Positions 23,163 through 35,625 of a stretch of 64,000 bases of DNA are shown piece after piece. Source of the DNA: Pelodera strongyloides (lineage: Eukaryota > Nematoda > Chromadorea > Rhabditida > Rhabditidae); NCBI GenBank assembly GCA_036852015.1, contig JAANDG010000260.1, positions 62,001 through 126,000 on the forward strand, in the 5' to 3' direction. The notes under the pieces were generated by a model that worked only from the letters and a program-made list of their open reading frames with translations, did not search any database and was not told the DNA's origin. Within the stretch, counting starts at the first letter, position 1. Every line of letters begins with the position of its first letter. The translations under genes and the position numbers were made by a program.

Positions 23163-25377
23163 GGTATGAAAGCGTTGCTAATCAGGACATAGACATACCA
23201 ACCCTATACCTGGAAAAAACAATGGGTTATCTTATAAAACACAAATATAAAATCGGACGGTGCGCCGCAAGAACTTGGCGCGAAACTGTCTCGTCAGGTT
23301 CTCGCGAAATTGACGAGGAGCGGGAAAAATAGGGTGCCTGGCGAGAAAAATACTGTTGTTAAAATTGTCTCTGTAAAATTCGTTGTTGATGGAATTCTTC
23401 TGACAAGTAAAACTAATTTTACGAAAATAGTTCGTATAATGAAATTGTTGGGCTTCTCGAACAGAAAATTACAGGGGCTAATTTCACCTGTGCGGCATTT
23501 TTTTTATTAATTTTATCGGACTTGTATGCTGATCGCCCCGGCAACGCGTTCACAAAACTCACGTGTAAATGAGGTGGAAAAAAACACAAATAATTTTATG
23601 ACAAAGAGAACTTTGGTGGCCAACTTTTGTGATAGATTCAGGTGTTTGTAGCTATGCGAGGTGGAGAAAGTCGATAAAATGGTATGACATGTGGCATTGG
23701 GACATGTGATTGACAGTTGAATCCTCTTGTATTCTATGCAAATTTGGTTCCATTATGTGCCGCAACGGTCGTAAAATGACTCTAAATCTTTGGAAGTGAA
23801 GTTGACCATCATAAGTTTCACAAACCACGTTCGAACCGCTTTAATATGTCTCAGGACTCGGAGATCGAGTCCACTTGAGCAAAGTAACACTACTCCTTTG
23901 CGATAATTACGTACTATCTTCAAACTGGACTTTGATCCGAGTATGTGGGAATGTCTTTACAGAAAGCGCCTCCTCCTTCCTTTTTGTGGTTTCCCCAGTG
24001 AGATAGCTACACCGATATTCTTTCAATGGAACCGTAGTATGTTACATGTGTGAAGTATTGGTCACGTCGCAAAGGAAGCTTCCGTGTGGAGCGGAGCGGG
24101 ACTTGGCCGCACAACTACGCTGGGCTGGCGAAGGGAAAACCTGGACGAGAAGATAACGATAGCTGTACTGTCCACATCTGCTGTGCGCTAGCATCTCTTT
24201 TGCGGCACATAGTAAACGTTTCAGTTTGTCTGGATGCGTCTGGCGTATATGCGCCTAGTCAATTCTAATCCCATATAACACTTGTAATTGTCTAGCCCTA
24301 GACTCGTTATCGTTAAGACTATTTTTTATACTGCTTAGTTGAATTATGCCTTCAGTTTAAAAGTAAAAACGATAGGATCCCTCTTTCCTTTTAATTGGCT
24401 CATTTGAAAGGTTGAGCTTCCCGTTGATATTCAGAGCCCGGTAAATAATAAGGCAATTATCGAGTAACCTTGGTAACTTGCTCAAACATTAGTACAAATT
24501 TAGAACTCTTTTCACAAAAAAATGCAAAAAAGGCATCGAAACCTTTAATTTCAAATTTCCCAAGTGACGCAAGTTGTGGGTTTTTTGTTTTTGGAAATTT
24601 CATGCCTCGAAACATAGAATTATTTATTTGTCATTACGAAACCAGATATTAGTTTTAGAGGAACAATGAACATGTTTTTGTGTTTGGAGGCGCAAACAAT
24701 GTGAAAGTGCTGTATGTGGTAGTGGTACAGTGGTACTGTAATTGGAGGTCACGGCGCATTGAAAATATTTGGAGAACGCCCTCTGTATTTGTGTGCGAGC
24801 GGCACTCTCGCGGCTGCCAAGCTCCCCTTTTGTCGCAAGCACGTCGCACATACTTCTTTTTCAATGTTCAATTATAAGCTGTGATTTTCACAACATAAAG
24901 AACGAACAGCAAATCATTTATTCACAGAGCACATTATAAATAAAACACAACGCCTTGACGGTTAATCACATGCTTCGTCCCTTTGCACCGAGCAGCGAGC
25001 AACATACACATGCATATACGCGTTAGCGCCGTTAGCGGTAGCAGTTGAGTTGACAAAATGTAGAGGCGCTGTCCAGCAATTATATAAGCGGAGAAGGTAA
25101 GGATCTTTGTCAATGAAACTTCGCGGCACATAATGCGTATCTTGGCGACAATCTGGCGCACCTATGGCGCACTATTTGGGCGCCTTGCGTGCAATAATTG
25201 CTTCACAGGTGCGCCAACTTGTATCATCTGAACATTTCGCGCACCCCTGCGACTAACCACAGCGTCCTCACATACAAAAATTAGTATTCCACATTCACCT
25301 TCAAAATCCTGGGCTAAAAACAAGCAATCTACCTACTTTCAATAGAAAAATCCAGTAAACGCAAACAGTTTCCCGCT
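23163..25377. other. Intergenic stretch between the two paralogous membrane-protein genes
   Basis: No supported gene. The sequence includes scattered GGCGCA/TGCGCC words around 25140-25220 and GCGAGAA/TTCTCGC words near 23270-23345. Open frames here are short and lack splice context. Confidence 0.45.
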
Positions 25378-28300
25378 TCAAAAAGTTGTCACTGGCGCTT
25401 GGAAAGCCACATTTGTAGGGTTGGCCAGGGTTACTGTAGTGATTGGTCTGTAGTTTCCTTGCATGGTTGCATACTGTACGAGTGGGTATCCGTTGTTCAT
25501 TGATGCTGGCATCATTACAGTACCGGGAGGGTATCCCTCATAGATTGGCTCCGCTGGGACCGCAAGCATGAGTATTGGCTGCGAGGCGCCTGATTGTTGG
25601 AACCTAAGCGGAGTTTGACCGAGTGAGTTGGCGTATACCGTAGCGGGCTGGTGGGCGGGCGTGGGGTTATGAACGGGTGCGGTCACGGGCGCTGGCGCAA
25701 CGGGTACGGGTGCGGGTACTGAAGCGGTAGGTGGTGGAGTGGTGAGTGCAACTTTACCGCTTTCGGAGGATGCGAGAAGAGCGGAGGATTCCTGAATAGA
25801 TAAAGGTATTACTGACGCGGCTTTTGGGGTTACATAACTGCCTATCCGCTACAGCTAAATCCGTAAGCCTCGGTAGTGTTGCCTAGGTTCACGGCTTTTT
25901 GTTAGATTTTTTTCTTGCTGCCAACGGCAGGCTTTAGGGTTTATGCTTGTAAAACGGTGGCCTCTAATTAATAATTAGAGATTCCCATTCATCCGCTTAC
26001 CGTATCTTTCTCGAACTCTGGTTCTCTGCACTTGCATAAGCACAACATTCGACGGAAAGAGGGGAGACATATAAACGTGGAAAGATAGAAGAGGCACATA
26101 AAGATCTCACGCAGAAACGTCATCTGCAATTAGCGCGCAATTAAACTACTAAAAATAAGGGGTTATTATGTCAATCAAACCTATGCTTCCATTTATGACG
26201 TTATCCAATTGAAAACTACAATTACCCAATTAGCGGCCCAAACCACCACCCAACCGCTTGGCGATCTGTACTCCATCGGGACGAATTTATAGGGATTGTC
26301 TTGCCACGACATGGTACGGTAGTTGAAGTAAATGGTTCCGGCAGCAAATGCCTCCAATATTCGAACGGCGGAATTGGCTGAAAATGTGTCGACTTCAGAT
26401 GGATGTGTCATTTGGAACTGGGTCCGACTGGTTCAACGGCTAGCGCAATGGCCTCTTGCGCATGCAACCGAAGTTCCATATATCTGGGGGCAGTTCCATA
26501 TATATGTCATATTATAGGTAAGATATCCGTATGTTATATTAGACCAGATAATTACGAATGCGCCATATTCCTGTGTAGATGTGGCTAACGACCATATTTT
26601 GTCAACCTCTAACGCATGGTATTTAATAACTCACTCCATGAGGGAATCAGCGGTAGCATACATATGATGAAGTGGAGGGTGGTGGATCCTATCCGACACT
26701 TGGCGTACCGTACCTCTCGAGTCTGTCGTTTTCCCACGGACGGAGATGGACCGCAACAACAAACACAGGGAGACTGTAATATTAAAGTGGTATGGCACGT
26801 GGAAGAGCATACTGGACAACTGCGTTCCTGCGCACACAAGGCGGGCGCAACACGCCTTATGCTGCTTAGTTATAACGTTTATGAAAATAGTATGCTGTTG
26901 TGAAGTTGTGAAAATTCAGCCCCTCAGTTATCTCAGTTGAAAGTTGCTCACCAGTATGATAAGTACTAAGATAAGAAGGGGTACAAAAGCATAAACAATG
27001 TGCCCGATAAGTGCCATTATCGATAGTGCAGCCACATTTCCTCGCGGCGCATCCATCATTGGAATGATAACAACAAAATATAAAGCAATTACCAGGTCGA
27101 AGAATAAATAAAGTACGCTGAAAATTGGCTCAATGAAATTTTTCGCAGTCCCGCACAAAACGCTCATCAATGCAGCGGCCTAAAGAAAAGACGCGAAACG
27201 CGTGTAGTAGTTGCGCCACAGGTGCGCTCCTGGAGTACACCTTTCAGCGCCCTTACTAGCGGAGTTTGAGCAGCGACTGCGGTAACGTCACAGTCATATA
27301 GATACTGATATCCGTAGTGATTAGCCTTGCGCATGCCCGATCGCCTTGCTGTTGATGCATAGCGTGAAAAATTCAAAGCATAGCGTATTTTGTAACTTAC
27401 ATCGAGCAAGCGGATGAACAAGATTGTCGCGTACAGGCGGTTCGGAATTGTCTGATAAAATATAGTAGCATGTTGAAGAGATATACTGCTGGCACTATCA
27501 TGTTACCTATCATGCTGACGATAAGGATCCAGTCGAGCCTGTATAATTATTTATAGTTCAAAATATTTTGCTCTGCCGTAAGAACAAAGCAAAATTTCGG
27601 AAAAAACGCAAAAATGGCGCGGCGCACTTGTGGCACGCCTGTGACGCATCTGCCGGGCCTGTTATGCTATGAGTAACCCTAGTTTTGATTGGTAGATGAA
27701 TATGCAAATTCGCTCATGCGCTCTATTGATTTTTTTGCTTGAAACTTACCTCATATTGTTGGACACGTTCCCATTGTAGAGTCTGTTAAACCATTCAGTT
27801 GCAGTGAAAACTGTTATACATATTGCAGTGGGTACAGAGTGGAACCGAGCAAAATCTTTCCCGGTAAATGGTAGAATAATCCAGAAGATAATCGATAAAA
27901 TAGGAACGGCTATCGATACCCAACCAGTCGTGAGATCTGTGAAAGCCCTTTATACATATGCTTGAGACTAAATAACTAGCAATCAAGTGTAAGTCTTAAT
28001 ATGTTTCTTTAGCTGGGGAATAACGGCTGGTCTTCCAAGTGTACCAATTGCGGGGTGCTGGCGGTACCAAATATGCTAAACATGTACAATTTACAATTCA
28101 GTTGGCGCACATGTGGCGAACATTTGGCGCACATTTCGCCCCTACCAATCTCGCGCACACTAGAGGAGGTGCGCCGCTACAAGGTGACGTGCCATCCCTT
28201 ACACCACGATTGCGAGTACGTCTATCAACTACGAAGTAACTTACATGGTGTTCCCGCCTGAAACGGTTTAAACTCCCAGTAGGGAAAGTTTGTTCTGGGG

Positions 28301-28395
28301 AATAGCGGTATTGCATTGGTAATAGAACCTTGCGCTGCGGCAGCCATAATCGAATTATAGTTTAGCATTCCGGCGTAAGTATCCACGCAATCCAT
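25378..28395 (-). CDS. Multi-pass membrane protein with Pro-rich tail, unrecognised family (paralog B)
   Basis: Eight exons on the minus strand sum to 453 codons plus stop: 28395-28245, 27936-27750, 27485-27401, 27179-26952, 26773-26752, 26377-26226, 26123-26001 and 25791-25378. It starts MDCVDTYAGMLNY. Spans lie around WVSIAVPILSIIFWIILPF, TAICITVFTATEWF, YATILFIRLLDAAALM, SVLYLFFDLVIALYF and IVYAFVPLLILVLIIL. A 22-nt micro-exon would add a CVCCC cluster, followed by TIYFNYRTMSW, matching FNYRT in the neighbour. The exon at 26123-26001 adds another hydrophobic stretch and a second Cys cluster (MLCLCKC). The last exon is Pro/Ala/Val-rich with no Cys. Intron phases match the neighbour exon by exon through the FNYRT exon, so the two arose by tandem duplication. 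Function unknown. The micro-exon is inferred mainly from the need to change phase between two otherwise clear exons. Confidence 0.65.
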
Positions 28396-28674
28396 TTTTA
28401 TTTTCCTGGAAACTTATTTCCTTTAGATACAAATGATAACCGTCAACGTAAATCGAATCCACCAGAGCAAAGACGGTCAAGTAATTCACTACTGACAGTT
28501 GGAATTTTGAGGGGACGTACAAATATTCGTTTTTGTATCACTTTTGCTGATGTTATTCATGCATCATTGCTAGTAGATATTTACTGGTAATAATTGAACA
28601 ACATAAACACATGCGGAAAACGATAAGAAAAATAGTTGTATTCATATCACAATCACCTGTATTCTCGCGCCACG

Positions 28675-28930
28675 TTGGGAAAGGCATTTTGGTAGGCCAT
28701 TCCCAATCTCGTCTGGTAGGTCTACCAGATTGGAAATGGGAGAGGCCTACCAGTGGTAGACTCTGGTAGTGGTAATTTCCTCTGGTAGGCCTAATGCATG
28801 CAAAAGCCCTCCCAATCCGCTACCAATTGGGAAACCGCGACACGCGACGCGCCTCCTACCAGTACACCAGAGTTAGCGCTTTTCCCCACTGGTAGATCAT
28901 TCCCAATTGGGAGGCCTACCAGTGACGCGA
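28675..28930. repeat. Cluster of CTACCAG / TCCCAATTGGGA short palindromic words
   Basis: The words CTACCAG and CTGGTAG recur about a dozen times in both orientations, mixed with CCCAATTGGGA-type palindromes. No open frame spans it. It looks like a nested foldback element or rearranged MITE; no second copy is visible in the window. Confidence 0.7.
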
Positions 28931-29399
28931 TAATACGGGCTAATGTTATCTATGAGTAGAAAATGTTTATCCTAACAAGTTGCAGCACGCGTACCGGCGT
29001 AGGCACTAATAACGGAACTTACAATTAGTGAATTGAACTAGAGAAATGAACAGGATTGCAGCGACATTACAAAATTGTATTGTATAAACTTCCTCGGACG
29101 ATGCAGCTCACTGCTTTTTAACAGAAAAAGTGTATATTTGAAGGAATAGCCCTGTTTCCAACGTGAGTGTGCTGGCGGCGCGAAAGGGTTAACAATTTCA
29201 AGTATCGCGGCATTTGTGCCACAAGGGGTCCGCGTTCGCCTCATGTGTGCGAGATATGCGCGACTGTCTGATAATGAAACTAATCAACTCCTCATCGTCC
29301 TTTTAATGTAACAACTTTTTGTTCTCTATAGGCCAAAGATTTTTGTGGGAGGGCCCTTTTCCCAATTAGCGGGAATCAGAGCAATCTGCATACTTTACC

Positions 29400-29483
29400 C
29401 TCTTACACTATATCTCTCTTCCTCTCTCTCTCTCTCTATCCTTCTCCCTCTACGCTCCCCCCTCTCTCTCTTCTCTGCTTTCT
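29400..29483. repeat. CT-rich low-complexity tract
   Basis: Pyrimidine-rich run of CTCTCT and TTCTCC words on the plus strand between the membrane-protein genes. A similar tract lies at about 20325-20440. No further structure seen. Confidence 0.8.
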
Positions 29484-29861
29484 CTTTACTGTGCATGGAA
29501 AAAGTTAACTACATTATAGTTGTTTCATGATAAAGCCACGTCATCATGATTGTTAATTACATTCAGAAATGTTAGAAAATTATCGGTTTGAATGAGAAAA
29601 AACAACAACAATCAATGATCAGCTTTGATAATTGGTCTTTGAAAAGAATGTGATGTGTACCGGAGTTAGTTTTCAATATAATGGTTTAATTGTCCAATAT
29701 TTGAGGTTATATCCCTTTAATTAATGGCTTAGTGCCGAAACGTTGAAATTTGACTTGTATCTTTGAACATTTGTTTAAAATAATTTATTGAACTCGCATT
29801 ATATGCAAATTGTGTGCCTTTCTGTGCCAGAAACCATGTGTCATTCCGCTTTGACATTTGC

Positions 29862-30700
29862 CTAAACACAACACTGATCGACATTAGAGGAAGTAGAGTC
29901 AGAGTCATACTCATCGTCCTTATTGAGGTTCCTTCTTTGTCCACGTCCGGTTCGTTCGTTTGAAACTTTACATGCAAGGGTACAGTAGGAAACGGCGACT
30001 TTAAGTATGCAGTAGCATAAGAAGACGCCAAGCACGATCATTGTGATGAGCAGAATCTGAAAAGGAGCAGTTATATTAGGACTATGAAAGATAATACAAA
30101 GGGGAATATATAATTTACACCCTACACGTCGAAACAGACGGCCGCCGCGAGGGTTTCGCTGATGCGCGGCGAGCAAGGAAAGTCGTTCGCCATGTTTTAC
30201 TCCACTTCCACGCTCGCCGCGCAGTACCCAACTGAGCTTTAATTATATTAACTCTTTATTCCATGAAGTGTACATAAACATATAGAAACAAAACATCTTT
30301 TGCAATCATGTTTCATAAATTTGCAATAACGACACACTGCACTGGCGCACTGATGCAAATTCTGCGGGTCATAATACTTCTATGGTACATGCAAAGTTGT
30401 GGAATTTCAATGGAACACACGCAATAGTGCCACCTGAGCGCCGGAGGGTCGTAAATAGAACTAGTCATCTTACTTGACTTTGCAACTCCGTCTACCCTGG
30501 GGTGTTACGTAAGTGCGTAGTTTATTATTAATTCAACATCAACTCACAATAAGTTTCAAAATCAGCAAAATTGTTTCCTCTCTCTCCTCCGCACTATGGT
30601 TACGTTTAAAACGATCAACCATAACCGAGAAGATATTTTCTGCAGCAATGTACGGTACATATAGCAGGAAGACGCAGATGGTTCTGTAGATACTGGCCAT
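29862..30700 (-). CDS. Small type I-like membrane protein, unrecognised family (paralog D)
   Basis: Two exons, 30700-30548 and 30056-29862, join in phase 0 to give 115 residues. The first 20 residues (MASIYRTICVFLLYVPYIAA) read as a signal peptide. A short ectodomain follows with KRNHSAEEREET, then one membrane span around LLITMIVLGVFLCYCIL. The cytoplasmic part has Cys near the membrane, then a basic stretch (GRGQRRN) and an acidic/Ser tail (DDEYDSDSTSS) ending in QCCV. The upstream gene at 32467-33183 has the same exon structure, signal peptide, KR-x-AEERE motif, and Cys after the span, so they are paralogs. Partner and function are unknown; a small accessory subunit of a membrane complex is one possibility but not shown. 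Confidence 0.68.
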
Positions 30701-32466
30701 ATCCTAAAAAGCACAATGATTAGTTGTTGCGACACGCATACATGCAGTAAATAACAAGAAGGAGCAAAAGTTATATTCTAGGATTTAAAGACTTCTGGAG
30801 TAACAAATCAAGCGCAACAATGAAACTAACAATTGAATTACAGCTTATAGGCTCACTTACATTTTAGGCAAAATCGAGTTAAATGAACATCTAGCCTAGT
30901 CAAGCCATATGCTTAGTACATAGACATAGTTAAGAATATACATAATACAGCACAATGATATATACTTTTTAAATGCGTATAGAAGAAAGTGGAAGGTATG
31001 GATCCACGCAACGTGGTCAAGCTGCTGAAGATGGATCTGTAAGGCTAAGGTATCTAAGATAAGGTAAGGTAAGGTTAATCAAGATGCGCTGTTTATATGT
31101 GGTATGGATAGGCGGCGTCTATCCTGCAGATGTTGTTAACTTCGCGAGTCCATATACATATCCCACACCTTATGTATTACATCTGTCCGTTATCTTCTTG
31201 GACGCAGCCATGCGACAATTCAAACGTCCTTACGACCGCGTTGCCCTTGGCAGTTTCATGCACACTAATAATTTTTGAAATTTATGGAGAATCGTTTTTG
31301 GAAGCAGAACATAGTCCACATGTAGGCAGCAGGGTGTTGTTGAATGTGTCATTATTGATTGTTGGTACACACGAGAATCCCAGCCGAAGATGCCAAATAG
31401 CGAAAAAATGGCGCAATGATTGGGCAAATAATAAATAAATAAATAAAAATTGTGCAAATCCGGGAGATTATCGCGATACCCTCGCGAACATCTCGCTAAC
31501 TTTGTCCGGTTCTAGCGAAAAGATACTCGGTGAACCTGCGAGAACCTGGACAAGGCTAAGCGAACGGTGTGCGAGCGGCACCGTTTTATTACATCATGTG
31601 GTTGTCATTTAGAGACAATAAACGCCTGCTGCGTCCTCAATTCTTAATGTTGACGACTCTTTTCTCATGGTCCAAGTCCAAATCTTGGTAAATGTGGGGA
31701 CAACCGAAAACACAGCGAAACTTTTTTCGGTAGAACCAAACAAAGGTAGCGAGATGTTCACGAGGGTATCAGGCGCGCTTTTGGCAACCCAAGTCGCAGC
31801 TTACCTTCAGCGGCAACTGCGCGGAGTTTCCTAAACGTTCCCTCTAGAGGACCACAATATTTTAACCCGCTTCTCGATTACGTGGTACTCTTATGCGAGT
31901 CACTTGTGATATGACCGGAAAAGAAAACACCAGTTAAAATAAGATACCGCTCTTCACAATTCAACATACCCAAAACGGGTCAAACTGAGACAGTAACAAG
32001 TGCCCTTATACAGTGCCGTTTGTAAGTGTATTTATATACGTGTTTGCTTGTTTTGCTTATGCTTATTTGGCGTTTCCAGCTCCAGTTGACTGAGTAGTTG
32101 AATTGTCGTTCACGACCACATACTATGCATATACATAACGGTGGTATGACCCTTGTTACTATGCTATGTCGCTTTATGAAGCACAGTGTGCTTGGGAAAA
32201 CTGTCAGATCCTCTGAATTATGAATTCTAAGTCTGAATTCAAGAGCAAACATATATAATCAAATCCTAGTGTTTCAATAACCGACTCCGAAGTGAAAATC
32301 TACTAATTTATCTACGAACCTTCTTTTTTTTGTGTTGACCAGTATTTAGGTTTACGGTTTTTTTTATGTATTTGTTCACGCTGTATTATTTCGCTTTTGT
32401 TCTTTTTTTCATAATAAACTATTCAATATAAAAAACATTTATTGACACATGTATAAAGACAATAAA
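30701..32466. other. Intergenic stretch with no supported gene
   Basis: Nothing recognisable on either strand. Near 31460-31580 are repeated TCGCGA/GCGAGA words like those near 23270. Open frames are short, lack signal peptides or splice partners and are treated as chance. A possible minus-strand poly(A) signal for the next gene (AATAAA, plus-strand TTTATT) lies near 32438. Confidence 0.45.
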
Positions 32467-33183
32467 TCAAATTTGAATCCTTGACGTTAGCTTGCGTGCA
32501 ATCTCCCTTCTATTCTGATCAGCTTGCTGACGACATGCCAGTGCACAGCGACAGATGACTATGATAAGTAGAACGGAGACGAGGAGTGCAATCACCATAA
32601 ACACTACGGCGAGTTGTTCCTGAAGTTAAAATATTATTATTTAGATACTTGCATCTTTAGTTTTAGTGCTCTAGCTCATTGTTCAAGAATTGTTCAACAT
32701 TTAAAGATGCTTTGCACGTAGTTTATGAAACTTTTTTTTATGAATGATGCGCAAATTTCGAAAACTGAGTAGTGAGTCTCAATGGTTATATTTTGTTTTA
32801 GTAACTAAATCTGATGTTTTTCGCCACGGACACAGCGTGCAGCACATCTTATGCTCTTATGCATATTCAAGTCTAGTAGTTAGAAACCCATATGCAAGCT
32901 AAATAGCTCAATTAAATGCCAAGCAACATACTGTCGTTCTTTCACTCTAAATCTAGTAAATAAAAGACTACATGTTCATAAAATAAATATATATGAAATA
33001 TAAATCCGTTGTTAAACCTACAATCAATTGATGTAGCATTTCTGTGGCCCACTCCCTCTCCCTCTCCTCTGCATCCCACGGGCGTTTTACTCCATCGAAT
33101 AGTTTATTTAGGATATTCGTTGCTTCAACGTACGACGCAAAGACGAGAATGTAGCACAAAGTGGCCTTGATATTGATAGGCAT
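32467..33183 (-). CDS. Small type I-like membrane protein, unrecognised family (paralog C)
   Basis: Two exons, 33183-33022 and 32619-32467, join in phase 0 for 104 residues. A signal peptide (IKATLCYILVFASYVEA) is followed by NILNKLFDGVKRPWDAEERE and a Trp-containing helix. One span (VVFMVIALLVSVLLIIVI) leads into Cys-rich CRCALACRQQ and a basic tail (RREIARKLTSR). The match to the gene at 29862-30700 covers signal peptide length, NI(L/F) after cleavage, KR..AEERE, the single intron position just before the span and juxtamembrane Cys. The span-proximal Cys are candidate palmitoylation sites by analogy only. Function unknown. Confidence 0.68.
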
Positions 33184-34118
33184 TTTTTCTGAAAGCGTAG
33201 ATAAAACTGTAGTTCAAAAATTTGCAGTATGTGTCTTAGTGCTATATAACAAGCTGTTTTTGAAATGTATCTGAGCGGCATGTTCAGAATTAAAATCAGC
33301 CTCAAATCGAGATCATTTGTACGTACACAGCAATACATAGATTCCAAAACGGATGTTATGTCGCGTTGAATTGCAAACGGACAAAGTCCAGCATCGGACA
33401 AAATTGAACAGTTACTATTATGGTACAAATATTTACTGCAAGGGTACTACTATGTACAATATTATCCAAGCGTAACGTATATGTAAAGTAACGGCGATAT
33501 AGATGTTTATCGACAAAAATAGGAGATGAGCTATTATATATCTATCCACATATGTAAACCAAAATGATTGTCCATGCTTTCCTCAGCATCTTTATATACA
33601 GAATAGTTGATATGGTCCTGATTAGCAGATGGATGTTACTTATCACCAGTACATATTCACCAGTTACTATAATCTGGCGGGCTGCACCTGCCACCGTTTT
33701 GAACAGGAGTACAGGCCGACAGAACTGATACGCAAATTTTCAAATGGTGATTGCCAATGGCAAGTGGTATTACCGTACTGCAAATGCTGATCTGAAATTT
33801 GAATGCTTTGTTTATTTTTGAATCTTATTTTACACCTGTTTATTTTTTTTTCTTCTTGGCTTTTTTGATGCAACCTTATGTGTTTTAGATCACTTTAAAT
33901 TGTATCCTTTATCCTTCAAATGTATTGTGTTGTGTTTTGAAGTGCGCTATGCTATCTAACCTACGTATTCAGCGCTCTGGGTTCGCTCTATAGTAACCAA
34001 ACTAAGCAACTGTCAGATACATTATCATCATAAGACCTACAGTCCATATAAGAGAAATAAAATTTGAATCTAAAACACACATATTTTACTCCATCTACAT
34101 CTACGTTTCTTACCTGTG

Positions 34119-34713
34119 ATGAAGCTACACTTATTTTCACTAATTTTGATGGTTAGTTTTTATTCATTTTCTAGTCGCAGAAGCACAGATTTGTGCAAAA
34201 ACATGTAGGCTCGTCGGCGGCGCAACTGAGGCGCGCTTTCGACGCGGTAACGTTCTCTGCAACGCTCTGGCGGATTTGGTGGCGCAGCCTCGGACGTTGC
34301 TCAGATGTTCCGTTGTTCAGGGTTCCTGTTAGTCGACATTAGTTTTATTCTTCTGCATGCGGTTTTCTGTTTTTGTTTTCTATTGTCTACGTCTACCTAT
34401 AACTATTTTTCAGGTCGTCGCCTGTTCCTGTGCAACATCATATTGCCGCTCTTACCTAGCACCAAAACCTGAAGAATACTCCGGAAAGAATGATATCAGA
34501 CATCTTAACGACTCGTCATTCCCAGAGTGGAAACTTTCATCTGTTTTGGACATATGTAGTGGCATAGGCAGAGAGTGCATAACGATTGTCTTCTGCCAAG
34601 GCCGTTGGACATGGTCGAAAGTGAAGAAATTCTCCGCTCCAATGCCTTTCCCATACTGTACTACTTTTACGAAATGCGATAAGGAATGCGGTGATCTCGT
34701 GAAACTAAATTAA
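34119..34713 (+). CDS. Small secreted cysteine-rich protein, first tandem copy
   Basis: Exon 34119-34151 (MKLHLFSLILM) and exon 34414-34713 join in phase 0 to give 110 residues. The signal peptide ends near VVACSCA. The mature part shares TSYCRS-x-x-APK, LNDS, FCQGRW-x-W and FCT/YCT-x-FTKC with its neighbour, with seven Cys aligned. A poly(A)-type AATAAA lies at about 34785. The start was chosen because the same 11-codon exon with the same donor (GTTAGT) occurs in the second copy, and because it gives a good signal peptide; the longer frame from 34357 runs through the intron. I do not recognise the fold. A secreted surface or defence peptide is possible but unproven. Confidence 0.78.
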
Positions 34714-34889
34714 AGCGGTATAACCACAGGTTTTTTGAAGCGGATTTTTGAAAAGGGCATTCCGGTAATGAGCACGATGAGAATAAAATAAACAATCGAG
34801 CTCACTGATTAAATACCTGGCAATGCAGTTTTCCATCAGATCTTTCAAAAAGCGGTAGACATCGAACACTAAAGGCCTCTATGACACCG

Positions 34890-35115
34890 AAACATCTCAC
34901 GCTTTCTGTTCTGTCGTAGGATATTGGATTTTGTGTTGAGTCCCAGTTGTGTCGTGCTCTACAGTATTCCTATCAGAGACTTGAAACGCAATGAAACGCA
35001 TGCTTTACAACTGCATTCCCATGCTTTTATGCTAACAATCAGATTTTAATCTAATTTTGTTTATTGTAATAAACATTTACATAAAATGCATGGGAATGCA
35101 GTTGTTCCAAAAACC
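34890..35115. repeat. Probable foldback repeat
   Basis: The stretch near 34995-35025 (CATGCTTTAC to GCATTCCCATGC) is roughly mirrored by GCATGGGAATGCAGTTGT at about 35088-35105. It lies between the two secreted-protein genes. Ends are not well defined. Confidence 0.4.
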
Positions 35116-35625
35116 GGCTGTTACGCATATTCATATTGTAATAATACATGTTTCTTCATTGTGTTTGCGTGCAATCAAGTTATGAATTTTATTAACTCAA
35201 CGGCGAACGGAAAACTAATAATTACTAATTAAAACTTTTCTACAGTAGCTGGTTTTATGCGTTCTTGTTTTCGTCACTGTTCTTTAGTGTATTTTATAGT
35301 CTATATGTGTATTTTAATAAAGAGTATTTTTCTTTAGTGTATTTTAATAAAACTATTGAAAAATACTACATGTAAACGAGTACACAGCAAATTTTAAGCG
35401 GACTACAGTATACAGTATACACCCGTCAACATATTGATCCTCTGCGAAAAAAAAGCCAATTATCCGTCACGAAATGGGTTCACCTATTTCCTATGTTTAT
35501 CTCTCTTTAGTAACCAAGCTAGGCAACTGTCAGGTGCAATATCGTCAGTAATTACCGTGGAGGGGAAAAAAGCTGATTCTGGACATATTTTTTTCTGCTT
35601 CTACTCTTCCTACTTCCTACCCACA

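Noticed and set aside
27401..27538. Longer version of an exon in the second multi-pass gene starting after TTATACAG
   Set aside because: It reads out of frame into the next exon. Starting at 27485 keeps frame and aligns (SISLQ) with the paralog (SDILQ).
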